Assembly (NCBI RefSeq): GCF_000802425.1
Contig: NZ_JRUD01000007.1
Location: 186,001-250,000 of the forward strand
Origin: Pseudomonas flexibilis
GTDB taxonomy: Bacteria; Pseudomonadota; Gammaproteobacteria; Pseudomonadales; Pseudomonadaceae
Direction: 5' to 3'
DNA: 64,000 nt
Shown here: positions 1 to 8,834 of the stretch, in pieces
Layout: each line of letters opens with the position of its first letter
Numbering within the stretch: the first letter of the stretch is position 1
Notes under the pieces: generated by a model
What the model saw: only the letters and a program-made list of their open reading frames with translations
The model's database searches: none
Told to the model about the DNA's origin: nothing
Program-made: the position numbers and the translations under genes

Positions 1-330
1 AGGGTCAAGGCCACCTCGGGCTTCATGGACAACCTGATTCTCGCGCTGATCGTGTTCCAGGCGGCCCTGGGCATGGTCACCATCATCTTCTCCCTCGGCC
101 ACCTGGAGGGCGACGTGATGCTGACCCTGGCGTCCTGGGCGCAGGCCATCGTGTTCTTCAATGGCAATGCGGCGAACTACCTGGAAGAGGTCTCCTGGAT
201 CTACAAGGTGCACATCTTCGTCGGCCTGACCATCATCTTCCTGTTTCCCTTCACCCGCCTGGTGCACATCTGGAGCATTCCGCTGGGCTATCTGGGGCGC
301 AACTACCAGATCGTGCGCAAGCGCGGCTGA
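1..330 (+). CDS. narI: Respiratory nitrate reductase gamma subunit, C-terminal part
   Basis: The last 109 residues of the cytochrome b subunit of membrane-bound nitrate reductase (NarGHI), which takes electrons from quinol and passes them to NarH. The frame is already open at base 1, so the gene starts outside the window and the ATG at base 25 is internal. The visible part holds two hydrophobic segments and the stretch YKVHIFVGLTIIFLFPFTRLVHI, whose histidines sit where NarI ligates haem, followed by a basic cytoplasmic tail ending in RKRG. The next gene starts 12 bases after the stop, so it is probably the last structural gene of a nar operon. Identification rests on family recognition of this C-terminal region. 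Confidence 0.93.
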   Translation, partial: RVKATSGFMDNLILALIVFQAALGMVTIIFSLGHLEGDVMLTLASWAQAIVFFNGNAANYLEEVSWIYKVHIFVGLTIIFLFPFTRLVHIWSIPLGYLGRNYQIVRKRG

Positions 331-342
331 CGGAGGCTGGCG

Positions 343-1149
343 ATGGAACTGATCGACGTTCAGACGCTAGCGGACGTGCCTGCTCCGGTGATCCGCGTCG
401 GCGCGGTGACCTTCGGCGAGGCGGACATCGCCCGGGAAACGCCGTTCCATCCGGCCGCCACGCTGGCCGAGGCTCAACTGCAGGCAGCGCGCGCGCTGGT
501 GGTGCGCGAACTGCTGCGCCAGCGCGCCACAGCGCTGGGCCTGCCGTTGCAGGCTGCCGATGACGATCACACCCTGGCAGCCCTGCTGGAACGCGAGCTG
601 CAGGTGCCCGAGCCGGACGAGGCCGCCTGCCGGCGTTTCTTCGAGCACAACCGCTCTCGCTTCGCCGAACCCCTGCGCCTGCGGGTGCGCCACATCCTGC
701 TGGCGGCGGCGCCGGACGATGCCCGGGCCCGGGACGGGCAGTACCGCCTCGGCCAGAAACTGCTGCGGCAGTTGAACGAAGCGCCGGAACGCTTCACCGA
801 ACTGGCCTTGCGCCATTCGGTCTGTCCATCGAAGGCGGATGGCGGCGAACTCGGCTGGCTGGCGCCCGGCCAAACCGTGCCCGAGCTGGACCGCGCCCTG
901 CGGCATTTGCCGCTCGGCCTGCACGAGCGACCGCTGGCCTCGCGCTACGGTTGGCACCTGATCGCCGTCGACGAACGCCAGGAAGAACGCCCACTGCCCT
1001 ATGAACAGGTGGCCGAGCGGGTGCGCCACAACCTGCGCGAACAGGCCACGCGCCGAGCTCTGCGGCATTACCTGCTGGCCCTGGAGGAGGAGATCGGCGT
1101 CGAGGGCCTGAAACTGGACGCCGACGCCGAGGGTGCGCTGATGCGCTGA
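343..1149 (+). CDS. NifM-like PpiC-type peptidyl-prolyl isomerase of the nar operon
   Basis: A 268-residue protein with a parvulin (PpiC) domain at about residues 110-210 (LRVRHILL near the start of the domain, then GELGWLAPGQTVPELDRAL). The N-terminal 105 residues are helical and NifM-like. No signal peptide is evident, so a cytoplasmic role in folding or maturing the nitrate reductase is likely. In Pseudomonas aeruginosa a gene of this family also directly follows narI. A GGAGG ribosome site lies at 332-336, seven bases before the ATG. The link to nitrate reductase maturation is inferred from position; the isomerase family is clear. Confidence 0.85.
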   Translation: MELIDVQTLADVPAPVIRVGAVTFGEADIARETPFHPAATLAEAQLQAARALVVRELLRQRATALGLPLQAADDDHTLAALLERELQVPEPDEAACRRFFEHNRSRFAEPLRLRVRHILLAAAPDDARARDGQYRLGQKLLRQLNEAPERFTELALRHSVCPSKADGGELGWLAPGQTVPELDRALRHLPLGLHERPLASRYGWHLIAVDERQEERPLPYEQVAERVRHNLREQATRRALRHYLLALEEEIGVEGLKLDADAEGALMR

Positions 1150-1174
1150 GCGCCGCCCGTGAGCCGGGCGGCGC
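1150..1174. terminator. Hairpin between convergent genes
   Basis: A perfect 10-bp stem (GCGCCGCCCG with its complement) and a 5-base loop start at the stop codon of the nar-linked isomerase and end just before the stop of ttrA. There is no T run on either side. It may end both transcripts or simply protect their 3' ends. Confidence 0.55.
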
Positions 1175-1182
1175 GACCTGGA

Positions 1183-4100
1183 TCAGGCGCGCTCGATGCG
1201 CGCCGGCAGGCCCTGGCGCACCGCCGCCCCGGAGACCCAGTCGATCCACACATTGCGGTCCGCACGCGTCGGGTCAGCGAAGCCCAGGTCGTTGAGGTTC
1301 ACACCCGCACCCAGGGCCGGGTTGTGCGGCATCGGCAGGCCATCCACCTGATGGGCACGTGCGCCCAGCTCGGTGTGGCCGTAGCCATGCTCCACGGCGA
1401 TAGTGCCGGGCATCAGCCCGTCGCGCACCAGCGCCACCCCTTCCCGCGCGCCACCCGGCGTCACCAGGCGCACCGTGTCGCCATGGCCAATACCCAGGCG
1501 TGCCGCATCGTCGCGGTGCAGGTACACAGGATTGTGCGGGTGCACCTGGCGCAGCCGGTCGGCACCGATTGAGTAGGCACTCATCAGGTGCGACTTGAAG
1601 GAGATCATCAGCATCGGCCACTGGTCTTCGCCATACAGCTCCCGCATCGGGCGGCCGTCGGCCATGCGTACCGGGTACCAAGTCGGGCAGCCGCTGTAGC
1701 GCTCGCCGGTCAGCGAGTGGCGCATGTTGGCCAGGTCCTCATACCAGACCTGCTGCGGCTTGGCGTAGCCCTGGCGCAACTGGCCCTTGTCGTTCCAGGC
1801 CTCCTCGATGCGCGCGAAGCGACCGCCCCGGCTCATCAGCAGCGCCACGCGACGCCATTCCTCGGGCTTGAGGTTACGCTGCAGATGCTCGGCGAAGCGT
1901 TGCACGCCGGTCAGCGACAGGTCGTCGTCGCTGGCTTCCGGCACCGCCTGGCCGCCCGCGTAGGCGATGTTGGCGAAGCCGCGCAGGTAGAAGTCGGCGG
2001 CGCTGTTCAGGTCGTAGCGGTTGCCTTCGGCGTCGCGGATCGCCCCGGTGCCAAAGCCCGGCATGCCGAGGCGCTTAGCGGTGGCGATCAGGAAACTCTC
2101 CAGGCTGATCGGCTCGCCCTCGGCCGTCTTCGCCACCCGCGGCTCGACCACCGGCCAGCGCACACTGGACGCCTTGGCCACCACGCCGTTCCAGGGCGCC
2201 GAGACGCCCCAGCTCTCGTAGGTGAGGGTGTCCGGCACGATGTAGTCGGCCAGCGCGCTGGTTTCGTTGATGAACGGGTTGACCGCGATGCTCAGCGGAA
2301 TCAACTTCGGGTCCCGCAGGCGCTCCTCGATGACATGCCGCCAGCCGGCGATGCCGTACACCTGGTTGCCCATGTGGTTGATCCACACCTTGGCGCGGTA
2401 CGGGTAGCCGTCCAGGGCGGCCGCGATCATCTCCGAACTCAGCCCGCCGACCGCCGGATACCAGGGCGCGCTGGCCGGATACGGCGACTGGCCCGCTTCC
2501 TTCTTGCGGCGGTATTCGCTGCTCTTCTCGTAGGGGAAGCGGTGGCGCGACAGCGCCACGCCCTTGGGGTCCACCTTGCCGGCGAAGCCGCCGATGTTGT
2601 AACGCGGCCCCGGGCCGAACGGCGGGAACTGGCCGGCGTCGACCACCAGGCCGCCCTTGACGTTGAGGTTGCCGATCAGGGTGTTGAGCATGCCGACGGC
2701 ATAGGCGGTGTAGAAACCGGCGCCGCTCATGGTGCCGCCGTGGGAGTTGGCCACCGCCTGCTTGCCGTAGCGCGTGAAGCGTTCGGCCAGCGCGGTGATC
2801 TTCTCCACCGACACGCCGGATTCGCGGGCGTACTCCTCCAGCCCCATGCGTCGCGCTTCGGCGCGCAAGCGGCTCAGCGCGCTGCTGACCCGCACCGGCT
2901 GGCCATCCAGGGTCACCATGCGCTCCACGAACAGCTCGGCCGGTTCGGCCTGGGTGTGCGCAGCCAGCTCGCCGTCGGCGCGCTGCACCACATAGGCTTC
3001 GGCATCGCTCCAGCCCAGGTCGGCACCCCGCAGGAAGGTGCCGAAGCGCGGGTGTTCGGGCTCGTCCACCAACAGGTGGGTGGCGTTGCTCCAGGACGCT
3101 TCGCCCGCCGCCTGCATAGCCGCCGGCCCGGGCTGGGCCAGCATGCCGGCGTCGTAGCGGCGGTTGTCGAGGATCCAGCGAATCATGCCCATCACCAGCG
3201 CCAGGTCGCCGGCCGGCTTGACCGCCAGCCACTCGCTGCCGTCGCTGAGCACGTTGGAGGTGGCCGGCAGGGTCGGCGAGACCACCACGTACTCGAACAC
3301 CGGCTTGTCGGTGCGGGTGCGCGCCTCGGCCAGCTGCCGGCCCTGACGCTGGAACGGGTTGCCGGCCTGGGCCGGCGCGGTGCCGATGAACAGGCCGAAG
3401 CGAGCGTTGTCCCAGTCCGGCTTGCCGTGGGGCATGCCCGGCAGGTCGCCGAGCGCGGCGGCGGTGCCCACGCGATGCGTCTGACCGCAGTAGGAACCGT
3501 GGTTGGAGAAGTTCACGCTGCCGAAGGATTGCTGGGTAAAGCGGCGCACGAACGGCGTGCGGCCTTCGTTGCCGGCATCGGTGAACAGCAGCTGGTTGGT
3601 CAGCGGGCCGTATTCCGGGTTGGCCGGGTCGATCAGGGTCTCCCGGTCGAAGATGGCGCGCAGCCCGTCCACATGGCCTTCGCCGAACAGGTCGCCACCC
3701 TCGCAGATTTCCTCGACCAGTTGCTCGAAGGAAATCGTCTGCCACTTGCCCTCGCCGCGCTTGCCAACGCGCTTGAGCGGCTGCAGGACGCGGTAGGGGC
3801 TGGTGAGTTGCTCGAACATCGCCGCGCCGCGGCCGCAGGCGGTAGCGCGGCCTTCAATGCCGGCATCGCCGCCCAGCGCGCTGTACACATCGCGCACCGG
3901 CGTGCGCATGTCCGCCGGCTGGGTGGTGGCCAACGGGTGGTAGGGGTTGCCGGCCACGCGCAGGATGCGGTTGGCCTCGTTGTCCACCCGCACGCGGATG
4001 CCGCACTGGGTCCAGCAACCCAGGCACACCGACGGGCTGACCGTCTGGCCGGGCTGAGTGGACAGCGCACCGCTCAGCGGATCGATGCGAAATTCCGGGG

Positions 4101-4299
4101 TCAGCGAATTGCCGCGCACGGCGTCGGCGGTCGGCGTGCCGGCGGTGCCGTGCACCAACCCGGTCACCGCCCGGCCGACGGTTTCGCTGTAGCCGGCGGC
4201 AAACACCGCCAGGCCGCCCGCTACGGCGGCGCCCTGGGCCATCAGCTTGCGCCGGCCGGCATCTTCGAGCGTGTCCTGTTGCTTGGTCTTGTCGGTCAT
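1183..4299 (-). CDS. ttrA: Tetrathionate reductase-type molybdopterin subunit
   Basis: A 1038-residue catalytic subunit of the DMSO reductase superfamily. A twin-arginine signal (GRRKLMAQGA, residues 15-24) with a hydrophobic stretch sends the folded enzyme to the periplasm. C92, C95, C99 and C155 bind the proximal [4Fe-4S] cluster. C271 in NHGSYCGQ is the likely molybdenum ligand, as in TtrA and ArrA rather than in NarG (Asp) or DmsA (Ser). Length fits TtrA (about 1020). It is the last gene of a minus-strand operon after ttrB and ttrC, 15 bases from ttrC. The substrate could be tetrathionate or another oxyanion of sulfur or selenium; arsenate is less likely because no arr genes are nearby. 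No ttrSR two-component pair is present in the window. Confidence 0.82.
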   Translation of the reverse strand: MTDKTKQQDTLEDAGRRKLMAQGAAVAGGLAVFAAGYSETVGRAVTGLVHGTAGTPTADAVRGNSLTPEFRIDPLSGALSTQPGQTVSPSVCLGCWTQCGIRVRVDNEANRILRVAGNPYHPLATTQPADMRTPVRDVYSALGGDAGIEGRATACGRGAAMFEQLTSPYRVLQPLKRVGKRGEGKWQTISFEQLVEEICEGGDLFGEGHVDGLRAIFDRETLIDPANPEYGPLTNQLLFTDAGNEGRTPFVRRFTQQSFGSVNFSNHGSYCGQTHRVGTAAALGDLPGMPHGKPDWDNARFGLFIGTAPAQAGNPFQRQGRQLAEARTRTDKPVFEYVVVSPTLPATSNVLSDGSEWLAVKPAGDLALVMGMIRWILDNRRYDAGMLAQPGPAAMQAAGEASWSNATHLLVDEPEHPRFGTFLRGADLGWSDAEAYVVQRADGELAAHTQAEPAELFVERMVTLDGQPVRVSSALSRLRAEARRMGLEEYARESGVSVEKITALAERFTRYGKQAVANSHGGTMSGAGFYTAYAVGMLNTLIGNLNVKGGLVVDAGQFPPFGPGPRYNIGGFAGKVDPKGVALSRHRFPYEKSSEYRRKKEAGQSPYPASAPWYPAVGGLSSEMIAAALDGYPYRAKVWINHMGNQVYGIAGWRHVIEERLRDPKLIPLSIAVNPFINETSALADYIVPDTLTYESWGVSAPWNGVVAKASSVRWPVVEPRVAKTAEGEPISLESFLIATAKRLGMPGFGTGAIRDAEGNRYDLNSAADFYLRGFANIAYAGGQAVPEASDDDLSLTGVQRFAEHLQRNLKPEEWRRVALLMSRGGRFARIEEAWNDKGQLRQGYAKPQQVWYEDLANMRHSLTGERYSGCPTWYPVRMADGRPMRELYGEDQWPMLMISFKSHLMSAYSIGADRLRQVHPHNPVYLHRDDAARLGIGHGDTVRLVTPGGAREGVALVRDGLMPGTIAVEHGYGHTELGARAHQVDGLPMPHNPALGAGVNLNDLGFADPTRADRNVWIDWVSGAAVRQGLPARIERA

Positions 4300-4314
4300 G
4301 TCATCGACTCCTGA

Positions 4315-5352
4315 TCAGTGACCGGCCCGGGCCGGGTTGAAAGACGGAAAACGTTCCAGCACGAACACCACGGCGACCAGCAGTGCCAGGCACAGCCCGA
4401 ACATGCCGAGGATGCCCAGCAACCCGTCGCCGCCCAGCGGCATGCTGTACAGGTAAAGGCCCGCACCGTACTTGGGTACGCCCTGCACGCTCATGAACAC
4501 CACCCAGCGGAACACCCACGCCGAGCCGAGCATGACCAGCGCCACCAGCAGCGAGTAACCCGCGCCGCCCAGGCGAGCCGCGGGCCGGGCCAGCATGACC
4601 AGCATCAGCACACCACTCAGCACCGCGCCGAGCAGGCTCAGGCGCCACACCGGGAAATCCTCGAACAGGCGCAGCGCCGCCGGGAACGAGGGATCCAGCC
4701 CCAGGCTGCCGGTAGCCACCCAGACCAGCACGCCGAGCACCACCAGCACCAGCGCGCTGATGCCCAGACGACGCAGCAGCTCCATCGGCATGGCACCCAG
4801 ACCACCCGGCAGCCAGCGGCCGACCAGCAGCATGGCGCCCAGAGCGGCCAGCCAGCCGGTGACGGCGAAGTTCCACGGCAGCAGCAGCGTGTTCCACAGC
4901 GGCCGGGCGCGCACCACCATCACCTCGGCGCCGGTGTACACCAGGATGCTCACCGCCAGCAGCGCCATGGCCAGGCCGGTCAGGCGCAGCAGGCGCTCGC
5001 GGCGCAGCCACCAGAGCAGGCAGAAACCCAGGGCCAGCATGACGAACAGCGGCAGCAGGTAGGCTCCGATGGACATCCACGACCAGGGTGTGAAATGCGC
5101 GTAGAAGTGCCAGAAGCGCCCCGGCTGGTGCAGGTCGGCCAGCAGCGAGACCGGCGCGGCGATGGCGGTGACCAGCAGCACCACCACGGCTGCCGGCAGC
5201 AGGCGCGCCGACAGCGAGCCGGGCTTGCCGAAGGCCAGGGCCGCTGCAGTGAGCGCCGTGGTGGCGGCGATGCCGATGAAGAAGAAGTACTGCACCGCCC
5301 AGGGCAACCAGGCGGCTTCGTAGTCAGGAGTCAGAAGCTCGACGATCTGCAT
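4315..5352 (-). CDS. ttrC: NrfD/TtrC-type quinol-oxidising membrane subunit
   Basis: A 345-residue membrane protein with about nine hydrophobic segments spread over its whole length and no haem-binding histidine pattern, as in the NrfD/PsrC family. TtrC of tetrathionate reductase is about 340 residues. It should draw electrons from menaquinol or ubiquinol and feed the Fe-S subunit TtrB. The motif VYTGAEVMVVRARPLWNT in the middle is typical of the family's TM5-TM6 loop. The gene lies 10 bases after ttrB and 15 before ttrA, so the three are translated from one message. The role is inferred from family and operon. Confidence 0.82.
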   Translation of the reverse strand: MQIVELLTPDYEAAWLPWAVQYFFFIGIAATTALTAAALAFGKPGSLSARLLPAAVVVLLVTAIAAPVSLLADLHQPGRFWHFYAHFTPWSWMSIGAYLLPLFVMLALGFCLLWWLRRERLLRLTGLAMALLAVSILVYTGAEVMVVRARPLWNTLLLPWNFAVTGWLAALGAMLLVGRWLPGGLGAMPMELLRRLGISALVLVVLGVLVWVATGSLGLDPSFPAALRLFEDFPVWRLSLLGAVLSGVLMLVMLARPAARLGGAGYSLLVALVMLGSAWVFRWVVFMSVQGVPKYGAGLYLYSMPLGGDGLLGILGMFGLCLALLVAVVFVLERFPSFNPARAGH

Positions 5353-5362
5353 GGCGACTTCC

Positions 5363-6127
5363 TCAGTGCTTGGCGATCAGACGGATACCCGCCTGGCCGT
5401 CCACTTCGTTGACGAAGGCCTCGGGTAGGCCGATGTAGTACACGTGCGGGTCGGTGTTCATGCCCGGCTTGAGAACGCGGATCTCGTCCTTGTGGGCATC
5501 CATACGGCGGGAAATCTCGCTCTGCGGATCGTTCAGATCGCCGATCACTCGCGCGCCGCCCACACAGCTTTCCACGCAGGCCGGCAGCAGCCCGGCCTCC
5601 AGGCGGTGCTCGCAGAAGGTGCACTTGTCGGCGGTCTGCGTCTCGTGGTTGATGAAGCGAGCGTCGTACGGGCAGGCCTGCACGCAGTAGCCGCAGCCCA
5701 CGCAGCGTTCGTTGTCGACCAGCACGATGCCGTCGGTGCGCTGGAAGGTGGCCTGCACCGGGCAGACCGGTACGCACGGCGGCTCGTCGCAGTGGTTGCA
5801 CAGGCGCGGCAGGTTGATCAGCGCCGAGGGCGCGTCCGGGGTCTCGGTGACCTCGTACTGCAGCACCGTGGTGCGGAACTGGCCGATCGGCGGCAGGTTC
5901 TCCACCGAACAGCTCACCGTGCAGGCCTGGCAGCCGATGCATTTGCGCAGGTCGACCAGCATGCCGTAACGCTTGCCCTCGATGCCCGGACGCCGGGGCG
6001 GCTGGTCGCCGATCCCGGCCTGGGCGGCGCCGGCCAGGGGCAGCAGCGTGGCGGCGGCACTCAGGCCCAGCAGGTCCTTGAGCAGGCCGCGCCGGCCGGT
6101 CGAAGGCGTTTCATCAGATTTGCTCAT
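5363..6127 (-). CDS. ttrB: Tetrathionate reductase-type 4Fe-4S electron transfer subunit
   Basis: A 254-residue ferredoxin-like subunit. A Tat-type start (TGRRGLLKDLLG, residues 10-21) precedes a hydrophobic region and an AQA cleavage site near residue 37. Sixteen cysteines fall in the four groups of the family: C63/66/69/73, C110/113/118/122, C142/145/148/152 and C169/172/184/188, enough for four [4Fe-4S] clusters. It would carry electrons from TtrC to TtrA on the periplasmic side. It is 62 bases downstream of the thioredoxin-like gene and 10 bases upstream of ttrC. NrfC and PhsB share this pattern, but the neighbouring TtrA-like catalytic subunit favours TtrB. Confidence 0.85.
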   Translation of the reverse strand: MSKSDETPSTGRRGLLKDLLGLSAAATLLPLAGAAQAGIGDQPPRRPGIEGKRYGMLVDLRKCIGCQACTVSCSVENLPPIGQFRTTVLQYEVTETPDAPSALINLPRLCNHCDEPPCVPVCPVQATFQRTDGIVLVDNERCVGCGYCVQACPYDARFINHETQTADKCTFCEHRLEAGLLPACVESCVGGARVIGDLNDPQSEISRRMDAHKDEIRVLKPGMNTDPHVYYIGLPEAFVNEVDGQAGIRLIAKH

Positions 6128-6189
6128 GGCGTTTCCTCGCAGGCACTACTCAAAGCATTCCGGGCCACGCCAGGCGTGGTCCCGCGTGT

Positions 6190-7020
6190 TCATGGGCGTT
6201 TGGGCACAGTCGACTGATCCGGGGCGATCCGTTGCAGCGCGTGCGCGAGACTTGCGCGTGACAGCTCACCCAAGTGACTGCCCCGCTGCTGCCCCTCAGC
6301 GTCGTAGAACAGGGTGGTGGGCAGCATCCCCGAGCCGACCTGGGCGCCCAGTCGACTGCCGCTGTCCAGCAGCACGTTGTCCAGCCACAGGCCCTGGCTG
6401 GTCAGGTAGTCGCGCACCGTGCGCGCGCCCTCGCCCTGGTTGACGAACAGAAAGGTCACGCCGGGCTCTCGCTGCTGGGCCTCGGCAAGCACCGGCATCT
6501 CGCGCCGGCAGGGTGGACACCAGGTCGCCCACAGGTTGATGACCAATGGCCGGCCGCGGTAGTCGGCAAGCTGCACCGGACGTCCGTTCAGGTCGACCAG
6601 CGCCTGAACCGGCAAGCGGCTGGAACGCTCCAGGGCCTGGAGAATCAGGTGGCCGCTGCTCCAGAACAGCACGCCCGCCAGCAGGCCCAGGCCCAGCGGC
6701 CGGCGCAGCCGGGCATCCCGCCAGGTCTGCCAGAGACCCAGGGCCAGGCCGGCCAGCAGGCCGGGAACGGCCAGGAAGCCGCCGTCGCGCAGGTCCAGCA
6801 CGCTCCAGGGGGACTCGCGATACAGGTCGAAATACCGCACGACGAAGGACACCCGAGCGACCAGCAGGCCGACCAGCAGCAGGCGAAACAACTGCGGTTC
6901 GGGGTTGCAGGCGGATCGCCGGCCGCTCCACCAGCCCACCAGCAGGGCCAGGATGAAGCTGACGATCAGCAGGAACTGAGACATGCCCAGGGCCAGAGGG
7001 CCCGCATTCACACTCAACAT
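6190..7020 (-). CDS. TlpA-like thioredoxin with N-terminal membrane domain
   Basis: A 276-residue protein in two parts. Residues 1-130 hold about four membrane segments resembling the core of prolipoprotein diacylglyceryl transferase. Residues 135-276 form a TlpA/ResA thioredoxin fold with W167-C168-P-P-C171. The redox domain would sit in the periplasm and handle disulfides. It is the first gene of the ttr-type operon, 62 bases before ttrB, so it may serve cysteine chemistry during assembly of the reductase or cope with thiols and polysulfides from its reaction. That role is inference. Lgt activity is not expected because only part of that fold is present. Confidence 0.75.
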   Translation of the reverse strand: MLSVNAGPLALGMSQFLLIVSFILALLVGWWSGRRSACNPEPQLFRLLLVGLLVARVSFVVRYFDLYRESPWSVLDLRDGGFLAVPGLLAGLALGLWQTWRDARLRRPLGLGLLAGVLFWSSGHLILQALERSSRLPVQALVDLNGRPVQLADYRGRPLVINLWATWCPPCRREMPVLAEAQQREPGVTFLFVNQGEGARTVRDYLTSQGLWLDNVLLDSGSRLGAQVGSGMLPTTLFYDAEGQQRGSHLGELSRASLAHALQRIAPDQSTVPKRP

Positions 7021-7085
7021 CGGTTCACTCTCGCGAATTCGGATCAGCGGGCATCCTGTCCCTGGCCACGAGTCTGTGGCAGGGG

Positions 7086-7102
7086 GATTAAGGCGAGATT
7101 AA
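7086..7102. promoter_or_regulatory. 11-bp-spaced direct repeat upstream of the ttr-type operon
   Basis: GATTAA occurs twice (7086-7091 and 7097-7102), exactly 11 bases apart, about 70-80 bases upstream of the thioredoxin-like gene. One helical turn between tandem half-sites is the pattern bound by OmpR/PhoB-type regulators. No FNR/ANR box was seen in this intergenic region. The regulator is unknown. Confidence 0.3.
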
Positions 7103-7207
7103 AGCCCTTGCCACTGTGTGGATTTAGTCCTGGGACCGGATGACGCACCCGGACGGCAGTGCGGAGGGAACCGGAGCGCAGCCGCGGGCCAGCTGCGCCC
7201 GATCGCT

Positions 7208-8248
7208 TCAGGGCGCCGGGTTGGGCTGCTCGGCATGCAGCTGTTCGATGGCCAGCAGCACGGTATCGCTCAGGGTGAGTTCCAGGCTGGCCAGGTTGCT
7301 GTCCAGCTGCTCCAGGGTGGTAGCGCCGATGATGTTGCTGGTCAGGAACGGGCGGCTGCTCACGTAGGCCAGTGCCATCTGCGCCGGATCGAGGCCGTGT
7401 TCGCGCGCCAGGGCGACATAGGCGCTGGCGGCCCGCCGCGCCTGCGGATTGTTGTAGCGCTGGAAGCGCGCGTAGAGCGTCAACCGCGCCTTCGGCGGCT
7501 GCGCGCCGTTCTCGTACTTGCCCGACAGCAGTCCGAACGCCAGCGGCGAATAGGCCAACAGGCCGACCTGTTCGCGGATGGCCATTTCCGCCAGGCCGAT
7601 CTCGAAGCTGCGGTTGAGCAGGTTGTACGGGTTCTGGATCGACACGATACGCGGCCAGCCGCGGGTTTCGGCCAGGTGCAGAAACCGGTGCACCCCCCAT
7701 GGCGTCTCGTTGGACAGGCCGATATGGCGAATCTTGCCGCTTCTCACCAGTTCATCGAGCACTTCGAGGCTGTCCTCGATGGGCGTGATGTGCGCATCTG
7801 GATCGTGCCGGTAGCCCAGCTGGCCGAAGAAGTTGGTCTGCCGATCCGGCCAGTGCAACTGGTAGAGATCGATGTAATCGGTCTGCAGGCGCCGCAGGCT
7901 GTCCTCGACGGCACGGGTCAGGTTGGCGCGATCGAAGTGGTTGGTGCCGCCGCGGATGTGGGCCATGCCATTGCCGGGCGCGGCGGCCTTGCTGGCGATG
8001 ATCCAGTCGCCCCGCCCGCCGTGCCGGCGCAGGTAATGGCCAATGATGGTCTCGGTGGCGCCATAGGTCGCGGCACTGGGCGGCACCGGGTACATCTCGG
8101 CGGTGTCGATGAGATTGATGCCCGCCGCCTGGGCGCGGCGGATCTGTTCGAATGCCTCGGCTTCGCTGTTCTGCTCGCCCCAGGTCATGGTGCCCAGTGC
8201 CAGGCTGCTGACCTGCAGCGACGTCTTGCCGAGTGGACGGTAGTGCAT
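7208..8248 (-). CDS. tas: NADP(H)-dependent aldo-keto reductase, Tas type
   Basis: A 346-residue aldo-keto reductase. The expected family elements are visible: the first strand with LGTMTWG, the catalytic DTAEMY (Asp/Tyr), the Lys of IIASKAA, and the His of LYQLHWPDR, followed by a NADP-binding C-terminal section (NIIGATTLEQLDSNL). The length and the opening MHYRPLGKTSLQVSSLALGT match E. coli Tas. A longer reading frame exists, but the ATG at 8248 is preceded by GGAGGAG at the right distance and begins the conserved sequence. It is a single gene between two convergent or unrelated units. The physiological substrate is unknown. Confidence 0.9.
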   Translation of the reverse strand: MHYRPLGKTSLQVSSLALGTMTWGEQNSEAEAFEQIRRAQAAGINLIDTAEMYPVPPSAATYGATETIIGHYLRRHGGRGDWIIASKAAAPGNGMAHIRGGTNHFDRANLTRAVEDSLRRLQTDYIDLYQLHWPDRQTNFFGQLGYRHDPDAHITPIEDSLEVLDELVRSGKIRHIGLSNETPWGVHRFLHLAETRGWPRIVSIQNPYNLLNRSFEIGLAEMAIREQVGLLAYSPLAFGLLSGKYENGAQPPKARLTLYARFQRYNNPQARRAASAYVALAREHGLDPAQMALAYVSSRPFLTSNIIGATTLEQLDSNLASLELTLSDTVLLAIEQLHAEQPNPAP

Positions 8249-8310
8249 CCGAGTCTCCTCCGGTAGATGGGGATCAGAGCCTATCGTCATATCGGCCGGC
8301 AGGACACCGT

Positions 8311-8514
8311 TCAGCGCTCTTCACGAGCCGGTGCCTGGCCGTTGTCGAGATCGCCCAGGTCGGGATCGACGCCGACATCGTCCTCTTCACGTTCGTTGTC
8401 CGGCACCTGCTCGATGCCGGGCTCGCGGCGCGGCACTTGCTGTTCGGGCGTGCCGGGAAAGTCGATCTGATTGTCGCCAGGATCGCGCTGGGCCAGAACT
8501 CCGGATCGTCTCAT
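8311..8514 (-). CDS. Small acidic hypothetical protein
   Basis: A 67-residue protein (MRRSGVLAQRDPGDN... to PAREER), strongly acidic with many Asp/Glu in the second half and no membrane segment or cysteine. The ATG at 8514 follows a strong AGGGGAGG ribosome site, which favours it being translated; the frame can be extended upstream but without such a site. I do not recognise a domain. Low complexity and charge suggest an intrinsically disordered protein. It lies alone between tas and the ydcH-like gene on the same strand. Confidence 0.6.
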   Translation of the reverse strand: MRRSGVLAQRDPGDNQIDFPGTPEQQVPRREPGIEQVPDNEREEDDVGVDPDLGDLDNGQAPAREER

Positions 8515-8615
8515 CGTGCACCTCCCCTCAAAGGACCTGTGCAGGGTTCGAGGACGCGGTGCGACATTCGATTCCCCGAGCCGCCCTGCGGTCATCCGCA
8601 AGGCGGCAGGTACGC

Positions 8616-8834
8616 TCAGGCCGTTGCAGCCTTCTTCAGCACCACATGCATCTGGTCCTTCAGGCGCAGCTTCTCCTTCTTGAGGTTCTCGATCTCGGCC
8701 GGGGTGCCCGGTTCGATGTGCGCTTCCATGTTCTTGATGCGCTGGTCCAGTTCGTTGTGCTCGTCGAAGAGCCGGGAGAAGTGCGCATCGTCATTCTTCA
8801 GGCGGCTGATCAGGTCACGGTATTCGGGAAACAT
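8616..8834 (-). CDS. YdcH family protein (DUF465)
   Basis: A 72-residue helical protein starting MFPEYRDLISRLKNDDAHF and running through DEHNELDQRIKNMEA to LKKEKLRLKDQMHVVLKK, the typical DUF465/YdcH pattern of two helices with a short turn. The ATG at 8834 has AAGGAG seven bases upstream, which decides the start over longer readings. The function of the family is unknown; the charged amphipathic helices suggest a small coiled-coil protein. Confidence 0.88.
   Translation of the reverse strand: MFPEYRDLISRLKNDDAHFSRLFDEHNELDQRIKNMEAHIEPGTPAEIENLKKEKLRLKDQMHVVLKKAATA

Noticed and set aside
1588-4314. 908-codon open frame on the plus strand opposite ttrA
   Set aside because: It is exactly antisense to a well-recognised catalytic subunit; its product is rich in His/Ala/Arg/Gln without domains, as expected for the shadow frame of a high-GC gene.
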